Assembly: GCA_964429745.1 (NCBI GenBank)
Contig: CAYSDI010000107.1
Location: forward strand, 1-11,168
Direction of reading: 5' to 3'
DNA from: WGOA01 sp964429745
GTDB taxonomy: Bacteria; Bacteroidota; Bacteroidia; Chitinophagales; BACL12
Length of the DNA: 11,168 bases
Under the pieces are notes generated by a model. The model searched no databases. It saw nothing but the letters and a program-made list of their open reading frames with translations, and was not told the DNA's origin. The first letter of the stretch is position 1. The number at the start of each line of letters is the position of its first letter. The position numbers were made by a program, and so were the translations under genes. Shown one piece after another: positions 1-6,791 of this stretch.

Positions 1-40
1 TTTACCTGCCTGTTCGGTCATACAAATAAAAGTATTTTAT

Positions 41-2470
41 ATGATTTCTATCAACCATCTCTTGCTCGGTCGCGGTCTGCGCCTTTGGCTTGCCGCCGGG
101 TTCTACTTTGTCGCGGTTGCCGTGTCGGCACAAAGCGCTGACCAGCAATACCACCGGGTCAGGGTGCAGGCGTCCGGGGCGCAACTCAGCGCGTTGGGCA
201 TCGCCGCAGACCACGGCTTGCGCAAAGGGGAGCTATGGTTCGAAGGGGATTTTTCCGATCGCGAGCTCGGCATCATCCGCGAGGCAGGGCTCAGCCACAG
301 CGTGCTGCAGCGCGATATGGCGGCGTACTACGGTGCCAGGATTGCCGCAGATCCCGGTTTTGAAGCGGGCAGAGAGGCAGCTTCAACGCTGCGCGATGGC
401 GCGGGAGCCTGCGCCCGCATTCCCTCCGATTTTGTGATTCCGGATGCCTTTGTGCCTGGCAGCATGGGCGGTTATTACACCATGCAGGAGGTTTATGACC
501 AAATGGACAGCATGGCGGCGCGTTTTCCGACACTGGTTTCACCCCGGACCGCATTTGGCACCCAATTGACCCACCAGGGCCGGCAGCAATTCCTGCTCAA
601 GATGTCCGACAACGTGGGCGTGGATGAAGCTGACGAGCCCAATGTGCTTTACACCGCCCTTATGCACGCGCGCGAACCGGCGGGCATGATGAGCGTCTTG
701 TTTTACATGAACTGGCTGCTGGAGAACTACGGCATTGATGAACGCGCCACCTACGTGATCAAAAACGCCCAATTGTACTTTGTGCCGGTGGTCAATCCCG
801 ATGGGTATGAGATTAACCGAATCAGCAATCCGATGGGTGGGGGACTCTGGCGAAAGAATGCCCGCAACAACGGCACCAGCACCGGGGTGGACCTAAACCG
901 AAACTGGCCTTACGAATGGGGGTTTGACAACGTGGGCTCTTCGCCGGTTGCAGCTTCAGACGTATACAGAGGTCCGTCGGCAGGTTCCGAACCGGAAATT
1001 GCTAACCTGATGGAATTGTCAGTAGAGAGAAATTTTAGAACGGCGCTGAACTACCACAGTTTCGGCGACCTGCTGATTTTTCCGTGGGGCTACGACTTTG
1101 TGTTCACGCCGGATCACGGAACCTTTCGACGCGGGGCAAAAAGCATGGTCGAAGACAATTTCTACACCTACGGAACCCCCTACCAAACCGTTTCCTACGC
1201 TGTGAACGGCAGTTCAGACGATTGGTTCTACGGCGAGCAAACGCTCAAGGAAAAAACCTTTGCCTGGACTCCCGAAGTGGGCGAACTCGGCTTTTGGCCA
1301 CCGGCATCGCAGATTATCCCGATGGTGCAGGAAAACGCGCTGGCCAATTTGCTGCTGGCCTTTTTCGGTACGCGCTACGCCGCGGTAACTGCACTGGAAG
1401 CGCCCTTGGCCGAGCGCGAAGGAGTTTTGCGCCACCGTATAATTGGTTATGGTGAAATTCCCGTGGACGCTCAAGTCAGTCTTGAAGCCCTGAGCACGAA
1501 CCTGGACGTAGCCGCGGTTTCGGTTGCCTATGCGGCCTTGGAGGCCGGACAGGAGCGGGAGGGCGAACTATCTTACCGCCTGCATCCGTCTACGCAGCCC
1601 GGTGATGCCGTGCGCTACGATTGGGTGTTGCGCTGGCCCGGTTTTGAGCACCGTATTACGGTGCAAACGCTGTTCGGCCTTGAGCAGCAGCCGATTCAAC
1701 CTTCCGGAGACTGGCAGCCCTGGAGTGAGCAGGCCTTGGATGAGCAGACCCGTGGCCCATTGGTCTGGAGCGATTCGCCCGAAAAAAATTACACCAATGC
1801 AGCGGCGTTTGAAGGCGCCATCGGCACCTTTGACCTGACTGGAAACCGCCACAGCCGCCTGTTGCTGGACCTGCGCTGGGCGTTAGAACCCCGCTTCGAC
1901 TACGCCTGGTTCGAAGCCTCTGCCGACGGCCAAACCTGGGTGGCGCTGCGCGGCGAGCACACCCGCTGCGGCGACTCCGAACAGGGCCCTTCGTGGAATC
2001 ACTACACCGGTTCCTCCGAATGGACCGCAGAAAGCCTGGACTTGAGCCCATTTGAGGGCGCGCCCGTGCAAGTGCGGCTGCGCCTGGAAAGCGATGAGGC
2101 GCTCAGCGCCGACGGCATAGACCTGCGAAACCTGCGGCTGGCGTCTGTACAGGCACAGCCTACTGCGGCATTGCAACAAACTGCCTTGACGTTGCGGCTC
2201 TATCCCAACCCCGCGAGCGACCAGGTAGTGTTGACCTTGGCTGGTGCCGGGCAGGCAGGGGCTTTAGACCCAGGAACGTCGGTGCAAATTCTGGATGCTC
2301 TCGGCCGGGTGCAGCAGGTGCAGCGTTGGCCAGACTCGGGCGGTGCTTCAGGGGCACCCAGTCAAGTCGTGTTGCAGACGCAAGCCTTGCATCCCGGCAT
2401 ATACCAAGTGTTGGTGGTCAACGCAAAAGGGGTGGTGGGTCAGGCGTTGCTGGCCATCAGCCAACCATAA
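41..2470 (+). CDS. Secreted M14-family zinc carboxypeptidase with type A T9SS sorting domain
   Basis: An 809-residue secreted metallocarboxypeptidase, expected to remove C-terminal residues from peptides outside the cell or at its surface. Residues 1-30 form a signal peptide ending VSA before Q31. Residues 35-125 look like the N-terminal prodomain-like region common in Bacteroidota M14 enzymes. The catalytic domain is about 143-445. H209 and E212 (motif HAREP) and H339 (NYHS) are the expected zinc ligands. R271/R275 and N286-R287 (DLNRNW) fit the substrate-binding positions, and E412 (TPEVGE) the catalytic glutamate, so the active site looks intact. Residues 555-702 resemble the beta jelly-roll (MAM/immune-inhibitor-A-like) found in such proteases. 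Residues 714-808 are a type A T9SS C-terminal domain (LYPNPASD, then HPGIYQV). The ATG at 41 is the first in frame and gives a clean signal peptide. The gene stands alone and converges on the lipocalin-like gene. Cleavage specificity cannot be read from sequence. Confidence 0.93.
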   Translation: MISINHLLLGRGLRLWLAAGFYFVAVAVSAQSADQQYHRVRVQASGAQLSALGIAADHGLRKGELWFEGDFSDRELGIIREAGLSHSVLQRDMAAYYGARIAADPGFEAGREAASTLRDGAGACARIPSDFVIPDAFVPGSMGGYYTMQEVYDQMDSMAARFPTLVSPRTAFGTQLTHQGRQQFLLKMSDNVGVDEADEPNVLYTALMHAREPAGMMSVLFYMNWLLENYGIDERATYVIKNAQLYFVPVVNPDGYEINRISNPMGGGLWRKNARNNGTSTGVDLNRNWPYEWGFDNVGSSPVAASDVYRGPSAGSEPEIANLMELSVERNFRTALNYHSFGDLLIFPWGYDFVFTPDHGTFRRGAKSMVEDNFYTYGTPYQTVSYAVNGSSDDWFYGEQTLKEKTFAWTPEVGELGFWPPASQIIPMVQENALANLLLAFFGTRYAAVTALEAPLAEREGVLRHRIIGYGEIPVDAQVSLEALSTNLDVAAVSVAYAALEAGQEREGELSYRLHPSTQPGDAVRYDWVLRWPGFEHRITVQTLFGLEQQPIQPSGDWQPWSEQALDEQTRGPLVWSDSPEKNYTNAAAFEGAIGTFDLTGNRHSRLLLDLRWALEPRFDYAWFEASADGQTWVALRGEHTRCGDSEQGPSWNHYTGSSEWTAESLDLSPFEGAPVQVRLRLESDEALSADGIDLRNLRLASVQAQPTAALQQTALTLRLYPNPASDQVVLTLAGAGQAGALDPGTSVQILDALGRVQQVQRWPDSGGASGAPSQVVLQTQALHPGIYQVLVVNAKGVVGQALLAISQP
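2180..2467 (+). other. Type A T9SS C-terminal sorting domain of the M14 protease
   Basis: This encodes the last ~96 residues of the carboxypeptidase. It has the usual sequence of landmarks: LYPNPASD, a middle strand VQILDALGRV, and a final GIYQVLVV strand. In the known family this beta-sandwich directs outer-membrane passage through the T9SS and is cleaved on surface attachment. An unusually long Gly/Ala-rich insert (residues 733-745) separates the first two strands. Confidence 0.85.
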
Positions 2471-2493
2471 GAGGGTAAGCCTAAAAACCCCGC

Positions 2494-2528
2494 GCTTAAA
2501 TCCGGCGCCGAAATCGCCACTTTTAAGC
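2494..2528. terminator. Possible bidirectional terminator hairpin between convergent genes
   Basis: The 72-bp gap between the two convergent stop codons contains GCTTAAA (2494-2500) and its exact complement TTTAAGC (2522-2528). An inner stem GGCG (2504-2507) pairs with CGCC (2515-2518), leaving a symmetric 3x3 internal loop and a 7-base apical loop. Placement between convergent genes and AT-rich outer stem suit a two-way terminator. No clear T-run follows on either strand, so this is a structural inference. Confidence 0.4.
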
Positions 2529-2542
2529 AACCTCTGGCCCAA

Positions 2543-3013
2543 TCAGAGCTTCTCCAGCGTCAGCGTGGTCTCGATCAGCGAGTCAACTTCGATCAGCGCC
2601 CAGCTTTCGAGGTCCATTTTGTCATTGGCCAGCGACAAAATGACCAAACGGTACTCCAGCAAGTCGGAATAGATGAGGCATTTGGTCTCGTAGCGCTCCA
2701 TGCGGTAGCTGCCGATGGTGGTATCGCCCAAGTAAATGAAGCGCAACACGCCGCTTTCGTCAAAGACATAGATGGGGTCCAAGGGAATTGGATCCGGGCC
2801 GGGTACAACTGGAAGGAGCGAAGGAATAATCGTGGAATCGCCTTCAACATATTCTGTGATGATCCAGGAGCCGTACAACTTGCTTTCCTGGCCGCAAATG
2901 TTGATTTTGCTGCAGGAGTTAAACCCTACCAAAACAACAGAAACCAGCAATAAAGCCCCGGTAAACCAGGATAACGGCTGTGCGGCAAGGCGGGAAAAGG
3001 GGCGGATGGCCAT
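2543..3013 (-). CDS. Small lipocalin-like lipoprotein
   Basis: A 156-residue protein with an N-terminal basic stretch, a hydrophobic segment (about residues 15-30) and Cys34 in the context FNSC-SK. This is a loose lipobox (Phe at -3), but Bacteroidota tolerate such variants, so it is probably an acylated lipoprotein. The mature part opens with KLYGSWIITEY, the G-x-W signature that begins lipocalin-like beta-barrels. It continues as short beta strands (YVFDESGVLRFIY, then GSYRMERY) and closes with TLTLEKL. That matches the small 'lipocalin-like' lipoproteins widespread in Bacteroidota, whose ligands are mostly unknown. The ATG at 3013 is the only start that keeps the whole signal sequence. It lies 143 bp downstream of the OmpA gene on the same strand, so it may be read-through cargo of the operon or, more likely, a separate unit. 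There is no sign of damage. Confidence 0.75.
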   Translation of the reverse strand: MAIRPFSRLAAQPLSWFTGALLLVSVVLVGFNSCSKINICGQESKLYGSWIITEYVEGDSTIIPSLLPVVPGPDPIPLDPIYVFDESGVLRFIYLGDTTIGSYRMERYETKCLIYSDLLEYRLVILSLANDKMDLESWALIEVDSLIETTLTLEKL

Positions 3014-3034
3014 AAAATGAGGTGATTTGAAGTC

Positions 3035-3067
3035 CGAAAATACGCGTTGTCGGTGGAAATGGGTAAA
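3035..3067 (-). promoter_or_regulatory. Weak Bacteroidota-type promoter candidate for the lipoprotein gene
   Basis: On the minus strand, TATTTTCG (3042-3035) differs by one base from the Bacteroidota -7 box TAnnTTTG. TTTA (3067-3064) lies 19-21 bases upstream, where a TTTG-like -33 box is expected. The start codon is about 20 bases downstream of the -7 box. The match is imperfect and could be chance. Confidence 0.22.
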
Positions 3068-3089
3068 CGCGCGTTATACAAGCGTTCGT

Positions 3090-3110
3090 ACATCCTGCAA
3101 AGGAGGATGT
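3090..3110. other. Perfect 7-bp-stem hairpin in the OmpA-lipoprotein gap
   Basis: ACATCCT (3090-3096) and AGGATGT (3104-3110) are exact inverted repeats with a 7-base loop. On the minus strand the hairpin lies about 47 bases after the OmpA stop codon, so it could end or protect the 3' end of the operon transcript. The T-run on that strand lies before the hairpin rather than after it, so a classical intrinsic terminator is not supported. A regulator site upstream of the lipoprotein gene is the other possibility. Confidence 0.3.
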
Positions 3111-3156
3111 TAAAAATTGTGCGTACTGACGGAACTGGGGTTTCCAGGAGTTCTGG

Positions 3157-5781
3157 TCAATGCAACCGCTGGCCATCCTGGTAGGTAACCACAAAAGCAT
3201 CGCGGATGCCGGCGTCCCGGATGATGGTCAACACTTGATCGGCTTCTCCGCGAGAGGGCAAGTAGCCAATCACATAGCGGAAGAACCCGACGGAGGACGT
3301 TTCAATCCGAATGCCGCCCAACCAGTCAAAACCGTTGTAGCGGTCGGCCGTGTTGGTGCTGTGAATGCCCAATTGCACGGCATACCAGGTGCCGTCGCTC
3401 CAGGGATTGGCGGCCAGTTCGGCACCGACAGCGCGGTCTGCCTGCGCTGTGCTGCGCAGCGCCTCGCGGGCAGCGACGATCTCTTCCGGGGTAGGCACAG
3501 TTCCAGGGGCAAACTCCCGAGCCTTGCTTTCAATCACCGTTTCAAAGTAGGTAATCCGGAACTCGGTGCGGCGGTTAAACTGGTGGTCTTCTTCGGCGCA
3601 GACCGCATCATCCGTGCAGCGGTTGCGCAGGCGCGATTCACCGTAGCCCACCGCCTCCATTCGCGAAGGATCAACGCCGCGCCCGGTCAGGAACGAACGG
3701 GCAGCGTCGGCCCGCTGCTGCGACAATTTCAGGTTAAACGGTGTTGAACTCCGCGAATCCGTGTGCGATGACAACTCAATGCGCATTTCCGGATACGTTA
3801 CCATCAGCTTGAGCAGTCGCTCCAGGTCCGCTTCCGCGTCGGGGCGAATGAACGATTTGCCATAATCATAGTATATGTTGTTCATTTCTACGACCAGGTC
3901 CTCGCGCATCTCGCTGACCTCGGCCAGCACCGCGATAGATTCGCCCTCCTTCAGGTTTCGGGTGTCCAGCAGCACTGGTTCGGACAGGTAATTGGTCTTG
4001 TCCACCTCGAGCAGGTAGGTTTCGCCCACGGGAACACTACCGCTGAAGAAGCCTTCGCCGTCAACGTTCATGACCAAAACGGTGTCGTTGTTCGGGGGAA
4101 GGATCACGCGCGCTACACCGCCGCCAGTCGATTCGCCGGTGGTAGAGCGCACGGTCTGGCCCAGCACCAGCGCGAGGCCGCCCGCCGCGTCAGTTACCGC
4201 CGAGGCGCTGTCGTGCAACAGCACCAGGTCATCGTCCAGGTAGGCCTTCCAGTTGCGGGAGATCTCGTACAAATCGTCGCCGCCCCGCCCCCCCGGCCGA
4301 TTGGACGCCATCACCCCCAGGGTATCCGTCTTGAGCCAGATCAGCCCAAAGTCGTCGTAGCGGGAATTCAGCGGCGGCGCTACCAGCGACGGTTCCATCC
4401 AGCCGATGTCTTTGCGCTTGCGGTGGGCGATGTACAGATCCAAGCCTCCAAAGCCCGCCCGTCCGTCAGACGAGAACCACAGGTTTTCTTCGGCATCCAG
4501 GAAGGGGTAGAGCTCGTCGCCGGGCGAGTTGATGGCCGGTCCCAGCCATTCCGGTTGGGTCCAGCCTCCTTGCAGCAAGGTGGTCTGGTAAAGGTCAAAG
4601 CCGCCCGAGCCCCCAGGGGCGTCGGAGCTGAAAAGCAGGGTTTTGCCATCGGCGCCCCAAGTGGGGTGCATGACCAGCGCCTCGCCCAGGCCTAATTCAA
4701 GCGCCTCGGGTTCTGTCCAATTTTGGCCAGCGTTTTGGCCAGCGTTTTCGCCGGAGTTTTGGCCTGAGTTTTGGCCAGCGTTTTCGCCGGATTCGCCAGA
4801 TTTGTGACTTAAGAAAATGCCCAACAAAAGCCGCCTTTGGCGATCCAGGCCCTTTCCCCGGCTGATGATCCGGCTGCGGGTCAGGGCCAGTTTCAGGTCT
4901 GGTTCGTCTGCCCCCGCCTTAGGTGCAAACACCTGCCCCGGCCCGTCGTGAAACTCGGAATTCAGCACGCCTTTCAGTGGGGCCACATCCGGTTCCTCGC
5001 TCTGCCAGTTGGGGCTCTGGTACAGGTCCAGGTAGGCTTCGCCCGTCCACGGATCAACCGCAGAAAGTCCAGAGCCGACGCGCGCCGGGTCGCTGCTGCG
5101 CCCCGAAGCAAACCAAAGCGCACCGTCCACAAACAGCGGTCCGAAATCGTGCTCGGGGCTGTTCAACGCCAGGTTGACCACATCAAACGAAGCCTGCTTG
5201 ACCGTATCGGCCAAAATGCAAGAAGCCAGACCGGCCTCGCCCCGCGAATCTTCCGGATGCAGCCTAGCGTAGGCCTGAAACCAGGAGCGGGCCTCTTCGC
5301 AGCGGCCCAGCACTTGCAACACCTGCCCTGTGGGCAAGTAGTAGGCTGACTGCGCGTGTCCGCTGGTGTCAGGTGCTACCAGCAGCCGGGTGAACCAGCT
5401 AGCGGCCAGGTCGTATTGGCTGGTCAGGCGGTAGCACTCAGCCAACAACAGGCTCGCTTTTTCGCGGCGCTCGCGTTCGCGGACGGCCGCTTCGCTGGTC
5501 GGTTTGCGGGTAAATCGAGCTTTTAACGGCTCGGCCAGACCTTCTTCAAAGAGCGGAATGGCCTTTGTGTATGCGCGGTTTTGGAACAAGCGCTCGGCTT
5601 GGTCCAGTTGATCGGGGTAGTTGGTAGCCGGCTGGTAAGCCGCATTGTTCTGCGCAGAAGCTCGGTCTGCACCCGAACCTCCCGCCACGCCCACGGCCGC
5701 CTTTGCCCCGAAAGCTCCGAGAAAAGAAAGCAGCAGCGCGGCCACCAGGCCAATGGGCAACAGGTGAGTCTTCATAGCCAT
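3157..5781 (-). CDS. PorE/SprD-like OmpA-family protein with TPR, beta-propeller, CRD, OmpA and SPOR-like domains
   Basis: An 874-residue exported envelope protein. It starts with a signal peptide (MAMKTHLL..., cleavage near AKAA, about residue 29, or later). TPR-like helices occupy about 55-190. A WD40-like/PD40 beta-propeller spans about 205-506 (blades such as LLFSSDAPGGSGGFDLY and LWFSSDGRAGFGGLDLY). A carboxypeptidase-regulatory-like domain lies at about 536-622. An OmpA C-terminal peptidoglycan-binding domain covers about 630-745: SHTDS with D675, LSQQRA with R690, and NRRTEF at 736-741. This order matches P. gingivalis PorE, a T9SS protein tethered to peptidoglycan. An additional SPOR-like domain at about 797-868 (YAVQLGIH, then FFRYVIGY and EADQVLTIIRDAG, DAFVV) is not part of the PorE plan as I know it. 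The start ATG overlaps the upstream sprF-type stop (TGATG), implying translational coupling. Met3 is an alternative start. Probable role: anchoring or assisting export of the operon's adhesin. The exact role is inferred. Confidence 0.88.
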   Translation of the reverse strand: MAMKTHLLPIGLVAALLLSFLGAFGAKAAVGVAGGSGADRASAQNNAAYQPATNYPDQLDQAERLFQNRAYTKAIPLFEEGLAEPLKARFTRKPTSEAAVRERERREKASLLLAECYRLTSQYDLAASWFTRLLVAPDTSGHAQSAYYLPTGQVLQVLGRCEEARSWFQAYARLHPEDSRGEAGLASCILADTVKQASFDVVNLALNSPEHDFGPLFVDGALWFASGRSSDPARVGSGLSAVDPWTGEAYLDLYQSPNWQSEEPDVAPLKGVLNSEFHDGPGQVFAPKAGADEPDLKLALTRSRIISRGKGLDRQRRLLLGIFLSHKSGESGENAGQNSGQNSGENAGQNAGQNWTEPEALELGLGEALVMHPTWGADGKTLLFSSDAPGGSGGFDLYQTTLLQGGWTQPEWLGPAINSPGDELYPFLDAEENLWFSSDGRAGFGGLDLYIAHRKRKDIGWMEPSLVAPPLNSRYDDFGLIWLKTDTLGVMASNRPGGRGGDDLYEISRNWKAYLDDDLVLLHDSASAVTDAAGGLALVLGQTVRSTTGESTGGGVARVILPPNNDTVLVMNVDGEGFFSGSVPVGETYLLEVDKTNYLSEPVLLDTRNLKEGESIAVLAEVSEMREDLVVEMNNIYYDYGKSFIRPDAEADLERLLKLMVTYPEMRIELSSHTDSRSSTPFNLKLSQQRADAARSFLTGRGVDPSRMEAVGYGESRLRNRCTDDAVCAEEDHQFNRRTEFRITYFETVIESKAREFAPGTVPTPEEIVAAREALRSTAQADRAVGAELAANPWSDGTWYAVQLGIHSTNTADRYNGFDWLGGIRIETSSVGFFRYVIGYLPSRGEADQVLTIIRDAGIRDAFVVTYQDGQRLH
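4721..4792 (-). repeat. Six 12-bp tandem repeats inside the OmpA-family gene
   Basis: On the plus strand, three exact copies of TTTTGGCCAGCG (4721, 4733, 4769) are interleaved with three variants (4745, 4757, 4781), making six contiguous 12-bp units. On the coding strand they give a degenerate Gly/Asn/Gln/Glu tetrapeptide array, (S/A)-G-(E/Q)-N, at about residues 330-354. A decayed partial unit follows at 4793-4800. Because the unit is a multiple of three, slippage would lengthen or shorten a flexible loop without breaking the frame. Confidence 0.9.
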
Positions 5782-5783
5782 CA
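5779..5783 (-). promoter_or_regulatory. TGATG stop-start overlap coupling the SprF-type and OmpA-family genes
   Basis: On the minus strand the TGA that ends the PorP/SprF gene (5783-5781) shares its last base with the ATG of the OmpA-family gene (5781-5779). Such one-base overlaps usually couple translation by re-initiation, which suggests the two products are wanted in a fixed ratio. Confidence 0.7.
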
Positions 5784-6788
5784 GAAAATGCGGTGCGGAC
5801 TGCGGCGCGGGCTGGCAACATCGGTGTCGCGGCCTTCGGGCAGGTCAAATCGGATGAATACTTCGTGCGAGCCGCGGCTGGCGTCGCCGAGCGTGTTGAG
5901 GTCCATGTCGTAGCTGTAGCCGACGCCCAGGCCCTGCGGCAGGTCAACCATGAGTTGGCCGGTCACGGCGGGGTTGCTGCGGATGCCGGCGCCGATCCAA
6001 ACGGTGCGCATCAGTTCCAGGGCCACGTTGCCTTCCACTTGCATCGGCGCGTTTTCAACTGCGCGCAAGAGCGCCATTGTGCGCACTCTGACGTTTGGTC
6101 CGTTGCCTGCCAGGTAGCCGGCTGAGGCGAAGTAGTGCCGTCCTTCGCGCGAGTTTCCGTCGGGCAAGTAAGCCCCGCGCAACAAGCGAGGAGCGCTGAG
6201 CGAAACGAAAGCCTTCTCGGCCCAATCGTAGTAAATGCCGAATCCGGCATTGGGCAATAACCTGTTCTCGTTCACAGAGAAAAGCAAGTCTGATTCATCA
6301 AATACTGTAAGTGACGTCAGGTCGGCACGGTGTAAGGTCACGCCGCCCTGAACGCCCAGCGACAGCCGTCCATTGCCCGCCGGAATGCGGTAGGCATAGG
6401 CTCCGCGAAGGCTGGTTTGGCGGGTCACGCCCAACTGGTCATCGCTCAGCACAAAGCCCAGCGCCAGCTTGGGGTTTTTGAGCGGGCTCTGCACGGTCAG
6501 CACGGCGGTACGCGGTGCCTGCGCAATGCCCGCCCATTGGTGCCGATATTGCACGGTAGCCGCCAACGTATTTCGAGCCCCGGCATAGGCCGGGTTAATC
6601 AACAGCTTGTCGTTCAGGTACAGCGACTGCAGCGGATCTTGTTGCGCTTGAAGCGAATGGCCGCAGAAAAGCATAGCCATCAAGCTTATGATTAAGCCCA
6701 GAAAGAAGCCGGGCCAGCGGCATGGGCGCGGGCCCTCCGTGCTAACCATGGGCCGTCCCGCAAGGGTCCGAGGCAGGTGCGCTTTCAT
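5781..6788 (-). CDS. PorP/SprF-family type IX secretion outer-membrane protein
   Basis: A 335-residue outer-membrane beta-barrel protein of the PorP/SprF family. After a signal peptide ending HSLQA (cleavage near residue 48) comes the family's hallmark QQDPLQSLYLNDKLLINPAYAG (residues 49-70), then the usual YRHQWAGI-x-x-APRT segment (81-93). Alternating beta strands run to the end, including the YAYRIPAGNGRLSLGVQGG hairpin (131-149), and the terminal SHEVFIRFDL strand (307-316). The short tail after it (319-335) is Arg/Ser-rich and may be disordered. In Flavobacterium, SprF is needed for secretion of SprB, whose C-terminal domain is type B. Proteins of this family are often encoded directly after their cargo, as here, with a 3-bp gap behind the adhesin stop. 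The ATG at 6788 gives a long basic n-region. Met14 (6749) is a plausible alternative start with a shorter one. Confidence 0.92.
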   Translation of the reverse strand: MKAHLPRTLAGRPMVSTEGPRPCRWPGFFLGLIISLMAMLFCGHSLQAQQDPLQSLYLNDKLLINPAYAGARNTLAATVQYRHQWAGIAQAPRTAVLTVQSPLKNPKLALGFVLSDDQLGVTRQTSLRGAYAYRIPAGNGRLSLGVQGGVTLHRADLTSLTVFDESDLLFSVNENRLLPNAGFGIYYDWAEKAFVSLSAPRLLRGAYLPDGNSREGRHYFASAGYLAGNGPNVRVRTMALLRAVENAPMQVEGNVALELMRTVWIGAGIRSNPAVTGQLMVDLPQGLGVGYSYDMDLNTLGDASRGSHEVFIRFDLPEGRDTDVASPRRSPHRIF

Positions 6789-6791
6789 GGC

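Noticed and set aside
1..40. A promoter just upstream of the carboxypeptidase gene.
   Set aside because: The 40 bases are AT-rich but I find no convincing TAnnTTTG -7 box with a correctly spaced -33 element; the promoter may lie before the window.
4721..4792. The 12-bp repeats as a possible CRISPR or iteron/origin.
   Set aside because: The units are contiguous without spacers, are in frame within a coding gene, and there is no AT-rich or replication-linked context.
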